A stretch of 64,000 nt of DNA, from contig NZ_CP079863.1 of assembly GCF_025263485.1 (NCBI RefSeq), positions 682,001 through 746,000 on the forward strand. The letters run 5' to 3'. Source of the DNA: Mycobacterium sp. SMC-2 (lineage in GTDB: Bacteria; Actinomycetota; Actinomycetes; Mycobacteriales; Mycobacteriaceae). The notes under the pieces are model-generated. The model was not told where the DNA came from, made no database searches, and saw only the letters and a program-made list of their open reading frames with translations. This document shows positions 1-8,804 of the stretch, in pieces; position 1 is the first letter of the stretch, and the number at the start of each line of letters is the position of its first letter. The position numbers were made by a program, and so were the translations under genes.

Positions 1-404
1 CCGTTTGGTGCCGTCCGCGTGCCGCGGGTGCCCTTGGGTGGGCGCGCCGCGCCGAGCACGTACGACTTGACCAAATGATTCCAGCTGCAGGTCCGGCATA
101 CCTCCACCACGTGGACGGCGAACTCGTCGAAGCGGGTAGCCAGCAACACCAACTCCTCGGCTGTGCGTGCCGAGCCCGATACCGGACCCAGGTGTTCGCC
201 GAACACCCAAGACACCAGCGTCAGCGGTTCCTTGCGGCAGATCGGGCACACGACCTGGCTCGGCTTCCCGTGAAACTTGGCGGCGCGCAGCAGATAAGGG
301 TTCGCGTCACACACCTCCGACACACCGGTGCGGCCCGAGTACACCTCGGCCAGCAGGGCTCGCCGCCGGAGCGCGTAGTCCACCACTTGTCGCTGCAGTC
401 GCAC
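1..404 (-). CDS. DUF5318-type zinc-ribbon protein, Rv0049 homologue (3' end cut by window)
   Basis: Reading the minus strand gives an uninterrupted frame starting near 404 (GTG, MRLQRQVVDYALRR...) and leaving the window at position 1 without a stop. It carries two CxxC pairs, VCPICRKE and VCRTCSW, about 60 residues apart, which looks like a zinc ribbon. I recognise it from memory as the homologue of M. tuberculosis Rv0049, a conserved protein of unknown function, and the order Rv0049, Rv0048c, Rv0047c, ino1 supports this. A second in-frame GTG at 410 is an equally possible start. It is transcribed away from the DUF1707 gene at 519. Confidence 0.8.
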   Translation of the reverse strand, partial: MRLQRQVVDYALRRRALLAEVYSGRTGVSEVCDANPYLLRAAKFHGKPSQVVCPICRKEPLTLVSWVFGEHLGPVSGSARTAEELVLLATRFDEFAVHVVEVCRTCSWNHLVKSYVLGAARPPKGTRGTRTAPN

Positions 405-518
405 GCCCACCAGAGTACGTCTCCATCCGGACCGCCGATACGCAACCAAACTGTGGCGGCCCGCGCGGAGTGATCGGCCGGTGCTTGCCGCGCCGAACCG
501 GAGCCGGACTCTACGATC

Positions 519-1406
519 ATGCCCGTGGCGAAATGGCTCGGGACATCACTTGGCGGCGGCGCGGCGGCGAGCACGCGCGCCAAAGACATCAACCGGCAGG
601 ACGCCTGCAAGATTCTCGACAACGCCCTCAACGACGGCGAACTCTCCATGGAAGAGCATCGAGAACGGGTGAGCGCGGCCACCAAGGCGGTCACCCTCGG
701 TGATTTGCAGGCGCTCGTCACCGACCTGCAGACCGACAGCAGCGCGCTGCAGACCGCCGCCGTCCAGGCGCGGCCCGTGCGGCCGAATCTCCGCGGCTGG
801 GGGCTGCTCGCCGCCGCGTTCGTGGTCTCGGTGCTGCTGGGCATCGGTATCGGGTGGGGCATGTACGGCAACACCCGCTCGCCGCTGGACTTCACCACCG
901 ACCCCGGAGCCAAGCCCGACGGGGTCGGCCCCGTGGTGCTGACCCCGCCCACCCAACTGCATTCGGTCGGCGGCCTGACCGGGCTGCTCGAGCAAATGCG
1001 CAAGCGGTTCGGCGACACCATGGGGTACCGACTCGTGATTTACCCGACGTACGCGGCGCTCGACCGTTCGGACCCCTCCGATGATCGCCGAGTGCTGGCC
1101 TATACCTACCGCGGCGGCTGGGGCGATCCGACCAGTTCGGCCAAGAGCTCCGCCGACGGCCCAGTTCCGGTCGACCTGAGCAAGTTCGACGTCACGGCGA
1201 CTGTCGGCATCATGCGCGGCGCCCCCCAGACCCTGCACATGAAGGCGTCGGACATCAAAACCGAATACCTGATTATCGAGCCGGCAAAGGACCCGACCAC
1301 CCCCGACGCCCTGTCGCTGTCCCTGTATGTGTCCAGCGACTACGGTGGTGGCTACATCGCCTTCGCAGGTGACGGCACCGTCAAGCAACTGAGCTTGCCG
1401 TCCTAG
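519..1406 (+). CDS. DUF1707 membrane protein (Rv0048c homologue)
   Basis: This 295-aa protein has a DUF1707 module at about residues 23-72, with the typical pattern of a short helix, GELS.EEH..R and A.TLGDLQALVTDL. A single transmembrane helix follows at about 95-116 (GLLAAAFVVSVLLGIG). The C-terminal ~180 residues are predicted to lie outside the membrane. There is no classical signal peptide. The actinobacterial DUF1707 family is found on small membrane or regulatory proteins and its biochemical role is not established. The position next to the PadR regulator and ino1 matches Rv0048c, annotated as a possible membrane protein. The ATG at 519 has only a weak ribosome site, so the exact start is moderately certain. 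Confidence 0.85.
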   Translation: MPVAKWLGTSLGGGAAASTRAKDINRQDACKILDNALNDGELSMEEHRERVSAATKAVTLGDLQALVTDLQTDSSALQTAAVQARPVRPNLRGWGLLAAAFVVSVLLGIGIGWGMYGNTRSPLDFTTDPGAKPDGVGPVVLTPPTQLHSVGGLTGLLEQMRKRFGDTMGYRLVIYPTYAALDRSDPSDDRRVLAYTYRGGWGDPTSSAKSSADGPVPVDLSKFDVTATVGIMRGAPQTLHMKASDIKTEYLIIEPAKDPTTPDALSLSLYVSSDYGGGYIAFAGDGTVKQLSLPS

Positions 1407-1553
1407 CCCGCCCGCTCGCGGTGCGATCCGATTCCGCGCACCCTGACCAAATAGCTGCCGAACAGCCGGTGGTGTTGTGGCGAATATATCGGAACGATAC
1501 GATGACCCGAGGCGTCGAACCGTCGTAACCGACTGTGCAAAGGGGGTGATTCG

Positions 1554-2096
1554 GTGCTCGAGCTCGCGATCCTGGGCCTCCTCATCGAATCGCCGATGCA
1601 CGGTTACGAGTTGCGCAAACGGCTGACCGGCCTCCTCGGTGCGTTCCGTGCGTTCTCGTACGGCTCGCTGTACCCGGCCCTGCGGCGGATGCAGGCCGAA
1701 GGGTTGATCGCCGAGGATGCCGCGCCGGCCGGGACGCCGGTTCGGCGGGCCCGTCGGGTCTACCAGCTAACCGACGAAGGCCGCCGGCGCTTCGGCGAGC
1801 TGGTGGCCGATACCGGCCCGCACAACTACACCGACGACGGCTTCGGGGTGCACCTGGCGTTCTTCAACCGGACTCCGGCGGAGGCACGCATGCGCATCCT
1901 GGAAGGTCGCCGCCGTCAGGTCGAGGAGCGGCGGGAAGGCCTGCGTGAAGCCGTCGCGCGAGCCAGTAACTCGTTCGACCGCTATACCCGCCAACTTCAC
2001 CAACTGGGCCTCGAGTCCAGCGAGCGTGAAGTGAAGTGGCTGAACGAGCTCATTGCGGCGGAGCGGGCGATGCCCGGCCTCTCCGAGCAGACGTAA
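1554..2096 (+). CDS. PadR-family transcriptional regulator (Rv0047c homologue)
   Basis: This 180-aa protein opens with the PadR winged helix-turn-helix ([16 protein letters not shown], then [15 protein letters not shown]). A basic wing contains [13 protein letters not shown]. The C-terminal half (about 110-170) is a helical dimerisation domain of the Vir_act_alpha_C type. The GTG start at 1554 is set by the GGGGG-type ribosome site at about 1541-1547. It lies 60 bp before ino1 in the same direction, as Rv0047c does in M. tuberculosis, so it may be co-transcribed with ino1. PadR proteins are usually repressors; the ligand here is unknown. Confidence 0.88.
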   Translation: MLELAILGLLIESPMHGYELRKRLTGLLGAFRAFSYGSLYPALRRMQAEGLIAEDAAPAGTPVRRARRVYQLTDEGRRRFGELVADTGPHNYTDDGFGVHLAFFNRTPAEARMRILEGRRRQVEERREGLREAVARASNSFDRYTRQLHQLGLESSEREVKWLNELIAAERAMPGLSEQT

Positions 2097-2155
2097 AACC
2101 TTTGCACAAATCCGATCAGCTGAGACACCAGGTTATTGAGTTAGGAGAACGCCCT

Positions 2156-3262
2156 ATGAGTGACCACCAGCCGCCGAAGGCGGAAGAGGCGCAGTCGGAG
2201 GTACGAGTCGCCATTGTCGGCGTCGGTAACTGCGCGTCTTCGCTGGTTCAGGGGGTGCAGTACTACCTCGACGCCGACGAGAACAGCACCGTGCCGGGCC
2301 TGATGCACGTGAAGTTCGGCCGCTACCACGTGCGCGACGTGAAGTTCGTCGCCGCGTTCGACGTGGACGCCAAGAAGGTCGGGTTCGACCTGTCGGAGGC
2401 GATCTTCGCGTCGGAGAACAACACCATCAAGATCGCCGACGTGCCGCCCACCAACGTGACGGTGCAGCGCGGCCCGACGCTCGACGGCATCGGCAAGTAC
2501 TACGCGGACACCATCGAGGTGTCCGACGCCGAGCCGGTCGACGTGGTCAAGGTCCTCAAGGAGAACAAGGTCGACGTGCTGGTGTCCTACCTGCCCGTGG
2601 GCTCGGAAGAGGCCGACAAGTTCTACGCCCAGTGCGCCATCGACGCCGGCGTGGCCTTCGTCAACGCGCTGCCGGTGTTCATCGCCTCGGACCCGGTGTG
2701 GGCCAAGAAGTTCGCCGACGCGGGTGTGCCGATCGTGGGCGATGACATCAAGAGCCAGGTCGGCGCCACCATCACCCACCGGGTGATGGCCAAGCTGTTC
2801 GAGGACCGCGGCGTGCAGCTGGACCGCACCATGCAGCTCAACGTGGGCGGCAACATGGACTTCCTCAACATGCTCGAGCGCGAGCGGCTGGAATCCAAGA
2901 AGATCTCCAAGACGCAGGCCGTCACCTCCAACCTGCAGCGCGAGTTCAAGACCAAGGATGTGCACATCGGCCCGTCCGACCACGTCGGCTGGCTCGACGA
3001 CCGCAAGTGGGCCTACGTGCGGCTGGAGGGCCGCGCGTTCGGCGACGTGCCGCTGAACCTGGAGTACAAGCTCGAGGTGTGGGATTCGCCGAACTCGGCC
3101 GGTGTCATCATCGACGCGGTGCGGGCGGCCAAGATCGCCAAGGACCGCGGCATTGGCGGCCCGGTGATCCCGGCCTCGGCCTACCTGATGAAGAGCCCGC
3201 CGAAGCAGCTGCCCGACGACGTCGCGCGCACCCAGCTCGAAGAGTTCATCATCGAGGGCTGA
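2156..3262 (+). CDS. ino1: inositol-3-phosphate synthase
   Basis: This 368-aa protein converts glucose 6-phosphate to 1L-myo-inositol 1-phosphate, the first step towards phosphatidylinositol, mannosides and mycothiol in mycobacteria. The NAD-binding N-terminus reads [16 protein letters not shown]. Family signatures follow, including [15 protein letters not shown] and [12 protein letters not shown]. The length equals that of the M. tuberculosis Ino1 (Rv0046c). ATG 2156 is chosen because an AGGAGA ribosome site lies at 2143-2148; the frame is open further upstream but has no such site. The next gene downstream differs from M. tuberculosis, where Rv0045c follows directly. Confidence 0.97.
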   Translation: MSDHQPPKAEEAQSEVRVAIVGVGNCASSLVQGVQYYLDADENSTVPGLMHVKFGRYHVRDVKFVAAFDVDAKKVGFDLSEAIFASENNTIKIADVPPTNVTVQRGPTLDGIGKYYADTIEVSDAEPVDVVKVLKENKVDVLVSYLPVGSEEADKFYAQCAIDAGVAFVNALPVFIASDPVWAKKFADAGVPIVGDDIKSQVGATITHRVMAKLFEDRGVQLDRTMQLNVGGNMDFLNMLERERLESKKISKTQAVTSNLQREFKTKDVHIGPSDHVGWLDDRKWAYVRLEGRAFGDVPLNLEYKLEVWDSPNSAGVIIDAVRAAKIAKDRGIGGPVIPASAYLMKSPPKQLPDDVARTQLEEFIIEG

Positions 3263-3283
3263 AGCCGCTTTCCTCCTCCGCGG

Positions 3284-3333
3284 GCGTAACGCCGCGGCGA
3301 TTTTCGAGTCCGGAGTTCGCCTCGGCGTTACGC
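3284..3333 (+). terminator. inverted repeat after ino1, possible terminator
   Basis: GCGTAACGCCG (3284-3294) and CGGCGTTACGC (3323-3333) form a perfect 11-bp inverted repeat with a 28-base loop, 22 bp after the ino1 stop. There is no U-run, so this would be an atypical mycobacterial hairpin terminator or an mRNA-stabilising structure. It separates ino1 from the inserted cluster. Confidence 0.45.
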
Positions 3334-3396
3334 TCGCGGCCGTTCGAAGCCGATTCGTCGACACGGCGCTGTGCGGGTGCTTAGCATCATCTCTCG

Positions 3397-4524
3397 ATGA
3401 GCGTTCAACCCGCCGCGTTTCTGCGCACGACTCTGCCGCTAGACCTGTCCCGGCTGGCCGAGTTGGACAGCGGCCGGTACCACTCGATCTGGCTGCCCGA
3501 CCACATGGTCAGCTTCTGGCCCGACTCGATTTGGACCCCGGAGTTCACCGACCTGGCCACGGCGTCCCCGTCGCCGCACCGCCACCTGGACGGCCTTGCG
3601 GTGGCCGCCGCGGCCGCCGTCCTGACCGAGAACGTTCCGCTCGTCAGCGCCGTCGTCGACACCGTGCGCCGCCACCCCAGCATGCTGGCCCAGACGGCGC
3701 TCACGATCGACCACCTCGCCAAGGGGCGTTTCATCCTGGGCCTGGGCAGCGGCGAGAGCGAGAACACCCTGCCCTACGGCTTCGACTTCTCCCGACCGGT
3801 CAGCCGCTTCGAAGAAGCGCTGACGGTGATCCGGCTGCTCTGGGAGAGCGACGGCCCGGTCGATTTCGACGGGCAGTTCTACTCGCTGCGCCATGCCCGG
3901 CTGGACACCGAACCCTACGCGGGCCGGCCGCCGCAGATCTGGATCGGCGCCAGCGGCCCGCGGATGCTGGACATCGCCGGCCGGCACGCCGACGGGTGGT
4001 GGCCGGCCGGCGCCTGGACGCCGGAGCACTACGCCGAAATGCTGTCCGCGGTGCGGGCATCGGCGGAGCGCGCCGGCCGCGATCCGCTGGCGATCACACC
4101 GTGCTTCATCCAGGTCTGCCTGATCGGGGAGGGCGAGGACGCCCTCGCCGAGATCCTGCAAGCACCCCTGGTCAAGGCCTTCCTTCTTCAGGTTTCGGCG
4201 GAAACGTTGCGCGGCTTCGGCTTTGAGCATCCCATGGGCGATCGATGGCGCGGATTCCAGGACATCGACCCGACGGTGCTCACCCGCGAGCGCATCCTCG
4301 AATTTCTCGACAAAGCGCGACCGGAGATGGTCCTGGCCGCCGTACCGCACGGGACACCGACGGAGGTTGCCAAGATCGTCAAGACATACGTGGATGCCGG
4401 ACTGCGCGTGCCCAAGATCCTGGATTACGGCGCCATGGCGGGCCTGAGGTACGCCGAGGCTTCGGCGGCCAACGTCCGCGCCGCCGAGGACGAACTGATG
4501 CGGCTATGCGGAGGGCCGGCGTGA
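3397..4524 (+). CDS. LLM-class, probably F420-dependent oxidoreductase
   Basis: This 375-aa protein is a luciferase-like monooxygenase-fold TIM barrel. Motifs typical of F420-dependent mycobacterial members are visible: HLAKGRFILGLGSGESEN, RFEEALTVIRLLWES, and PPQIWIGASGPRMLDIAGRHADGWWP. Such enzymes move hydride between cofactor F420 and an organic substrate; the substrate here cannot be read from sequence. It is the first gene of a four-gene run (3397-7706) with overlapping starts. The run has no counterpart between Rv0046c and Rv0045c in M. tuberculosis. A TAGCAT hexamer at 3382-3387 could be the -10 box of the run. The last four bases (GTGA) overlap the sulfotransferase start. Confidence 0.85.
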   Translation: MSVQPAAFLRTTLPLDLSRLAELDSGRYHSIWLPDHMVSFWPDSIWTPEFTDLATASPSPHRHLDGLAVAAAAAVLTENVPLVSAVVDTVRRHPSMLAQTALTIDHLAKGRFILGLGSGESENTLPYGFDFSRPVSRFEEALTVIRLLWESDGPVDFDGQFYSLRHARLDTEPYAGRPPQIWIGASGPRMLDIAGRHADGWWPAGAWTPEHYAEMLSAVRASAERAGRDPLAITPCFIQVCLIGEGEDALAEILQAPLVKAFLLQVSAETLRGFGFEHPMGDRWRGFQDIDPTVLTRERILEFLDKARPEMVLAAVPHGTPTEVAKIVKTYVDAGLRVPKILDYGAMAGLRYAEASAANVRAAEDELMRLCGGPA

Positions 4525-5690
4525 CGACGGGCCTGGACGCAGCCCAGCTGCTCGCGGACGCGGAGGGCGAAACCGGGCTGTGCGACTACGGCGATCCCAC
4601 GTTGCCGCAACGCTTCGCCGTCGCCGTCGACCACCTGAACGGCCTCGGCATGGACACCAGTGGCAACCGCCAAGCGGCGCAGGTGTGTCGATGGCTGCTG
4701 ACGTCGCGTCTGGAATTCATCGAAGACCGCAACCGCTACCCGATCGCCGACGAGGTGATCGAGCAGCCGATGTTTGTCACGGGCGAACCCCGTTCCGGGA
4801 CAACGCTGATGCACGCCCTGATGGCAGTCGATCCGCGGGCGCGGGCGCTGCGCTTCTGGGAAGTGATGTACCCGTCACCGCCGCCGGGTCTGGCCGGTCC
4901 CGGCGATGACCGCCGGCAGCGCGCCGACGCCGACTGGCGCGAGATCAACGCCAAGATGCCCAAGTGGCTGCACAGCCACCCCTACAACGACATGCTGGGC
5001 GACGGCCTGCCCGAAGACGAGCGCACTTGGGCGTTCGACTTCAGGGTGATGACACCCACCGCCTGGTGGCGCGTGCCGATGCAGTCGCTGGTGGGCGGTT
5101 TGGCCACCGATGCCGCGGCGCAATATCGCCTGCACAAGGCCATGCTGCAACAGCTGCAATACGCTCGACCGCGAAAGTATTGGGTGCTCAAGGGGTTTCA
5201 CGGGTTTCGCCTCAAGGAACTCTTCGACACCTATCCCGACGCACGCATTCTCTGGCTGCACCGCGACCCCGTCCAGGTCGCCGCGTCGCGCACCATGATG
5301 ATGGCTGACATCGCCGAAGGCATCGTTGGTCCGGTCGACCTGCACGCCGAGGCTAAGAAGCACCTGGAGATGACCCGCGCCAGCATCGCCAATACCATGA
5401 GCAATCCCATGGTCGATGATCCGCGGATCCTGCACGTTCGCTACGCGGACTTCATCGCCGACCACATCGGCACCGTGCGGCACTACTACGAGTTCTGCGG
5501 TCGCGAGTTGGCGAGCGAAGCCGAATCGGCGATGCGCGCCTACCTGGCAGACAACCGCGGCGACCGCTACGGCAAATTCACCTACTCCACCCAACTGCTG
5601 GTCGACATCGGCGAAGACCTCGACGCGCTGCACGCGGAGTTCCGGCCGTTCCGGGAGCGCTTCGGCGTCGCGATCGAAAACCGGGCATGA
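4521..5690 (+). CDS. sulfotransferase family protein (PAPS-dependent)
   Basis: This 389-aa protein has the 5'-phosphosulfate loop FVTGEPRSGTTLMHAL at about residues 85-100 and a 3'-phosphate-binding element ILWLHRDPVQVAAS at about 243-256. These are hallmarks of the Sulfotransfer_3 group that moves sulfate from PAPS to an acceptor hydroxyl or amine. The GTG at 4521 is preferred because a GGAGGG site lies at 4510-4515 and it gives a GTGA overlap with the upstream gene; ATG 4506 is an alternative. Mycobacteria carry several Stf-type enzymes that sulfate lipids or glycans. The acceptor here is unknown. Confidence 0.87.
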   Translation: MTTGLDAAQLLADAEGETGLCDYGDPTLPQRFAVAVDHLNGLGMDTSGNRQAAQVCRWLLTSRLEFIEDRNRYPIADEVIEQPMFVTGEPRSGTTLMHALMAVDPRARALRFWEVMYPSPPPGLAGPGDDRRQRADADWREINAKMPKWLHSHPYNDMLGDGLPEDERTWAFDFRVMTPTAWWRVPMQSLVGGLATDAAAQYRLHKAMLQQLQYARPRKYWVLKGFHGFRLKELFDTYPDARILWLHRDPVQVAASRTMMMADIAEGIVGPVDLHAEAKKHLEMTRASIANTMSNPMVDDPRILHVRYADFIADHIGTVRHYYEFCGRELASEAESAMRAYLADNRGDRYGKFTYSTQLLVDIGEDLDALHAEFRPFRERFGVAIENRA

Positions 5691-5691
5691 C

Positions 5692-6495
5692 GTGACGGGC
5701 CCACACCAGCGTCTGTCCGTGCACAACGTCACCTTTTATGGCGAGTCGCTGGCCGAACTGGAAGCGCGTTGGGCGGCGCTCGGCGTCTCCCGGCTGAGCA
5801 TCCTGGACAGCCAGTTGCTCGAACCGCACTTTCCAATGCTGTTGCACGGCAACGGCTACGCCGTGGAGGCGGTCTACCACCTGTTCGCCGGCGGCGCACT
5901 GTCCAGCGACCCGCACACCGCCCGCGCCGCCTTGTCCGCGGTGATCGACGCCGCGGCCGCCGTCGGCGTGCGCACCGTCTACCTGCTCACCGGTGGGCGT
6001 GGGGACCTCACCTGGGGACAGGCCGCCGAACGATTCTGCGAGATGGTTGGCCCCTGTGTAATGCACGCGCGGACGACCGGGGTGGCGCTGGCCATCGAGA
6101 ATGCTTCCGTCCTGTACGCCGACATCCATATCGCCCACACATTGCGAGACACCGTGACGCTGGCCGAGATGGGCGACCTGAGCGTCTGCATCGACGTGTT
6201 TCACTGTTGGGCCGAAGGCGATTTCGAGGCGATGGTGCAGCGTGCGCTACCGCGGACGGCGCTCATCCAATTGAGCGACTACGTGCTCGGTGACCGGGCG
6301 CTGCCGGGCAGGGCGGTGCCCGGCGACGGCGCGATTCCGATCGAGGCGTTCGTCGCCCAAGCGCTCGCCGCCGGCTACGCGCACGGTTTCGACCTGGAAC
6401 TGATCGGTCCCCGGATCGACCGCGAGGGGCGCCTGGAATCCGCGCGGCGCGCATGTCAGGTCGTCGGTGCGATGCTCGACAGGCTGGGTACGTGA
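5692..6495 (+). CDS. sugar phosphate isomerase/epimerase-like TIM-barrel protein
   Basis: This 267-aa protein begins at GTG 5692, one base after the sulfotransferase stop. The pattern resembles the AP-endonuclease-2/xylose-isomerase-like barrel: VGVRTVYLLTGG, GVALAIENASVLYADIHI, LSVCIDVFHCWAEGDFEAM, ALIQLSDYVLGDRA, and a late GFDLELIGPRI. Acidic and His residues at the strand ends (E in IEN, D and H in IDVFH, D in LSDY, E in DLELIG) fit a metal site. Family members are isomerases, epimerases or dehydratases, so substrate assignment is not possible. It is translationally linked to both neighbours. Confidence 0.72.
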   Translation: MTGPHQRLSVHNVTFYGESLAELEARWAALGVSRLSILDSQLLEPHFPMLLHGNGYAVEAVYHLFAGGALSSDPHTARAALSAVIDAAAAVGVRTVYLLTGGRGDLTWGQAAERFCEMVGPCVMHARTTGVALAIENASVLYADIHIAHTLRDTVTLAEMGDLSVCIDVFHCWAEGDFEAMVQRALPRTALIQLSDYVLGDRALPGRAVPGDGAIPIEAFVAQALAAGYAHGFDLELIGPRIDREGRLESARRACQVVGAMLDRLGT

Positions 6496-7706
6496 CTATG
6501 GCTTTCGGTGACGGTCCCGACGACGCCGCACTGCAGGCGGCCTGGTCCGAATTCTGCGCGCGGCTGCAGCAGGCGGGTGAGCAAGCCTTCAAGCGGGCCA
6601 ACCCGGCATCCGGCGCGCATCGAGTCGATGCGTACCGGTTTCTCACCCAAAACCTGGGACAGGCCTTCGATCTGGCGCTCGAAACCCACGACACCCGCTA
6701 CCCGGTGCTGCACACCTTCTGCGGCCCGACCCGCAAGCTGGGCGGCGACTGCGCCGACTTCACCTACCAGCAGGCGTGGATCGACGGTCAGTCGACCTAT
6801 CGGCTCACCGGCACCCGGGGCACCGCGCCGTTTTTCAACGTCACCGTGCAAGGGCCCCTCACACCGGGTCCGGGCGTGCTGCACGAACCCTTCGGCGACA
6901 CGCCGGAAGCCAATCTGCTCGGCCATCAGCTCCACATCGGCGAAGACGGGCAATTCGAGCTCTACATCGGCGGACCCGAGCGCGGGCCGAACTGGCTGCC
7001 CACCACCGCCGGGTCACGCAAGCTGTTCATCCGCCAAGGGTTCGACCGCTGGGACGAGCGGCCCGCGCAGCTTCGCATCGAGCGGATCGACATGGACTCC
7101 CCCAAGCCGTTGCCAACGCCGGGCCAGATGGTCCAGGCGATGCGCTGGGCCGGAGATTTCGTCACCGGCCTGATGGCCGACTGGCCCGAGTTTCCCTTCA
7201 CCTACGGCGGCGTCGACGCCAACCGCCCCAACGCCTTCCCCCAGGTCGGTACGACGGACGCCGACAACAAGCGCGGCCGGGCCGCCGCCAACATGTATTG
7301 GGAACTCGCGCACGACGAGGCACTGATCGTCGAATTCGCTGCCCACGACGGGCTGTGGATGTTGACGAACATGGGTGTCTTCTTCAACAGCATGGATTAC
7401 CTGTACCGGCCGGTGAGTTACACGCCCAGCCGCACGAAGACCGACGCGGACGGCCGCGTTCGTTTCGTCATGGCTCATCGCGATCCGGGCGTGCACAACT
7501 GGCTTGACACCCAGGGCTTCCGGTGCGGCAACCTGACGTACCGGCACATGCTCAAGGGCGAGCCCGCGGTCCTGCACACCCGGGTCGTCAGGCATGACGA
7601 CGTGCTGGCCGCCCTGCCGGCAGACACCGCCATGGTGAGCCCCGCGGAACGCACCGCCGCGATGTGGGAGCGCTTCCACGGCATTCGCCGTCGTTACATC
7701 CTCTAG
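6492..7706 (+). CDS. DUF1214-like protein of unknown function
   Basis: The 404-aa protein starts at GTG 6492, overlapping the previous stop as GTGA; ATG 6498 is an alternative. There is no signal peptide or membrane helix. The N-terminal half contains GGDCADFTYQQAWIDG. The C-terminal half has VRFVMAHRDPGVHNWLDTQG and a final VLHTRVV segment. I associate these with DUF1254/DUF1214-type proteins found beside oxidoreductases in mycobacteria, but without a profile search this is only a resemblance. It is the last gene of the 3397-7706 run. No catalytic residues can be assigned. Confidence 0.6.
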   Translation: MTMAFGDGPDDAALQAAWSEFCARLQQAGEQAFKRANPASGAHRVDAYRFLTQNLGQAFDLALETHDTRYPVLHTFCGPTRKLGGDCADFTYQQAWIDGQSTYRLTGTRGTAPFFNVTVQGPLTPGPGVLHEPFGDTPEANLLGHQLHIGEDGQFELYIGGPERGPNWLPTTAGSRKLFIRQGFDRWDERPAQLRIERIDMDSPKPLPTPGQMVQAMRWAGDFVTGLMADWPEFPFTYGGVDANRPNAFPQVGTTDADNKRGRAAANMYWELAHDEALIVEFAAHDGLWMLTNMGVFFNSMDYLYRPVSYTPSRTKTDADGRVRFVMAHRDPGVHNWLDTQGFRCGNLTYRHMLKGEPAVLHTRVVRHDDVLAALPADTAMVSPAERTAAMWERFHGIRRRYIL

Positions 7707-7743
7707 AGCGGCGGTGGCGACCCGGCGCTAGTGTCTGTAGATC

Positions 7744-8664
7744 GTGGCCGAAATCTCCGAAGACGAACTTGAGGGTCTGTCCGAGTTCTCGCTGCTGTCC
7801 GAGAACGCCGAGCAGGCCGGCGTCACCGGTCCGCTGCCCGACGTGCGGCGCGTCGAGGCGGGCGCGGGTGAGGGCAAGATCAGCGCGCTGCGCTGGGGCG
7901 GCAGTCCCCCGCGGATCGTTTTCCTGCACGGCGGCGGGCAGAACGCACACACCTGGGACACCGTCGTCGTCGGCCTCGGCGAGCCCGCACTGGCCGTCGA
8001 CCTTCCAGGGCACGGCCATTCGGGATGGCGCGAGGACGGCGACTACTCGCCGCAGCTGAATGCCGACGCCCTGGTGCCGGCGCTGCGCGAGCACGCGCCC
8101 ACCGCCGATCTCGTCGTGGGCATGTCGCTGGGCGGGTTGACCGCGATACGGCTGGCCGCCGTGGCGCCCGACCTCGTCAGCGAACTCGTCCTGATCGACG
8201 TCACCCCCTCGGCGCTGCAACGGCACTCGGAGATGACCAAGGAACAGCAGGGCACGGTGGCGCTGATGCACGGGGAGCGCGAATTCCCCAGCTTCGGGGC
8301 CATGCTGGACCTGACGATCGCCGCGGCGCCGCACCGCGAGGTCAAGGCGCTGCGCCGCGGCGTGTTTCACAACTCGCGCCGGCTGGACAACGGCAACTGG
8401 ACCTGGCGCTACGACGCCATCCGCAAGTTCCCCGACTTCGACGTCCTATGGGACGACGTGGACAGGCTGTCCGCACCTATCACCCTCATCCGCGGTGGCA
8501 AATCGGGATTCGTCAGTGACGAAGACGCGGCCGAATTAAGCCGTCGTACAAGGCATTTCCGCACCGCCCACGTCGTCGAGAATGCCGGGCATTCGGTTCA
8601 GAGCGACCAGCCGCTCGCCCTGATCGACCTGCTGCGCGGCGTGCTCGACGCGCGCACTGGATGA
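7744..8664 (+). CDS. alpha/beta hydrolase (Rv0045c homologue)
   Basis: This 306-aa alpha/beta-hydrolase has the oxyanion segment VFLHGGGQNAHTW at about residues 59-71. The nucleophile elbow GMSLGG places Ser at 128, and a late NAGHSVQSDQP places the catalytic His at about 283. The acid is probably one of the Asp residues near 241-260. Rv0045c of M. tuberculosis is an esterase with this arrangement. In H37Rv it sits directly beside ino1; here 4.4 kb of other genes intervenes. GTG 7744 is used. A TAGTGT hexamer at 7729-7734 would fit a near-leaderless transcript. It is convergent with the SDR gene at 8805. Confidence 0.9.
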   Translation: MAEISEDELEGLSEFSLLSENAEQAGVTGPLPDVRRVEAGAGEGKISALRWGGSPPRIVFLHGGGQNAHTWDTVVVGLGEPALAVDLPGHGHSGWREDGDYSPQLNADALVPALREHAPTADLVVGMSLGGLTAIRLAAVAPDLVSELVLIDVTPSALQRHSEMTKEQQGTVALMHGEREFPSFGAMLDLTIAAAPHREVKALRRGVFHNSRRLDNGNWTWRYDAIRKFPDFDVLWDDVDRLSAPITLIRGGKSGFVSDEDAAELSRRTRHFRTAHVVENAGHSVQSDQPLALIDLLRGVLDARTG

Positions 8665-8804
8665 CCCCCGACGCTGGCCGCGATAGCGCAGCCGGGCGGC
8701 CCCGCGACAGGTCCAGCGACGAGCGGGTGCTGTTGCGTGACACGTGGGCTGGGACGCCGGCGCCCGCGCGTCGTGGGCGATAGCGGTGGGTGCCGCGCTA
8801 TTGA

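Noticed and set aside
221..1021. Minus-strand open frame spanning the gap between the Rv0049 and DUF1707 genes
   Set aside because: It is out of frame with both recognised genes and lacks similarity or a ribosome site.
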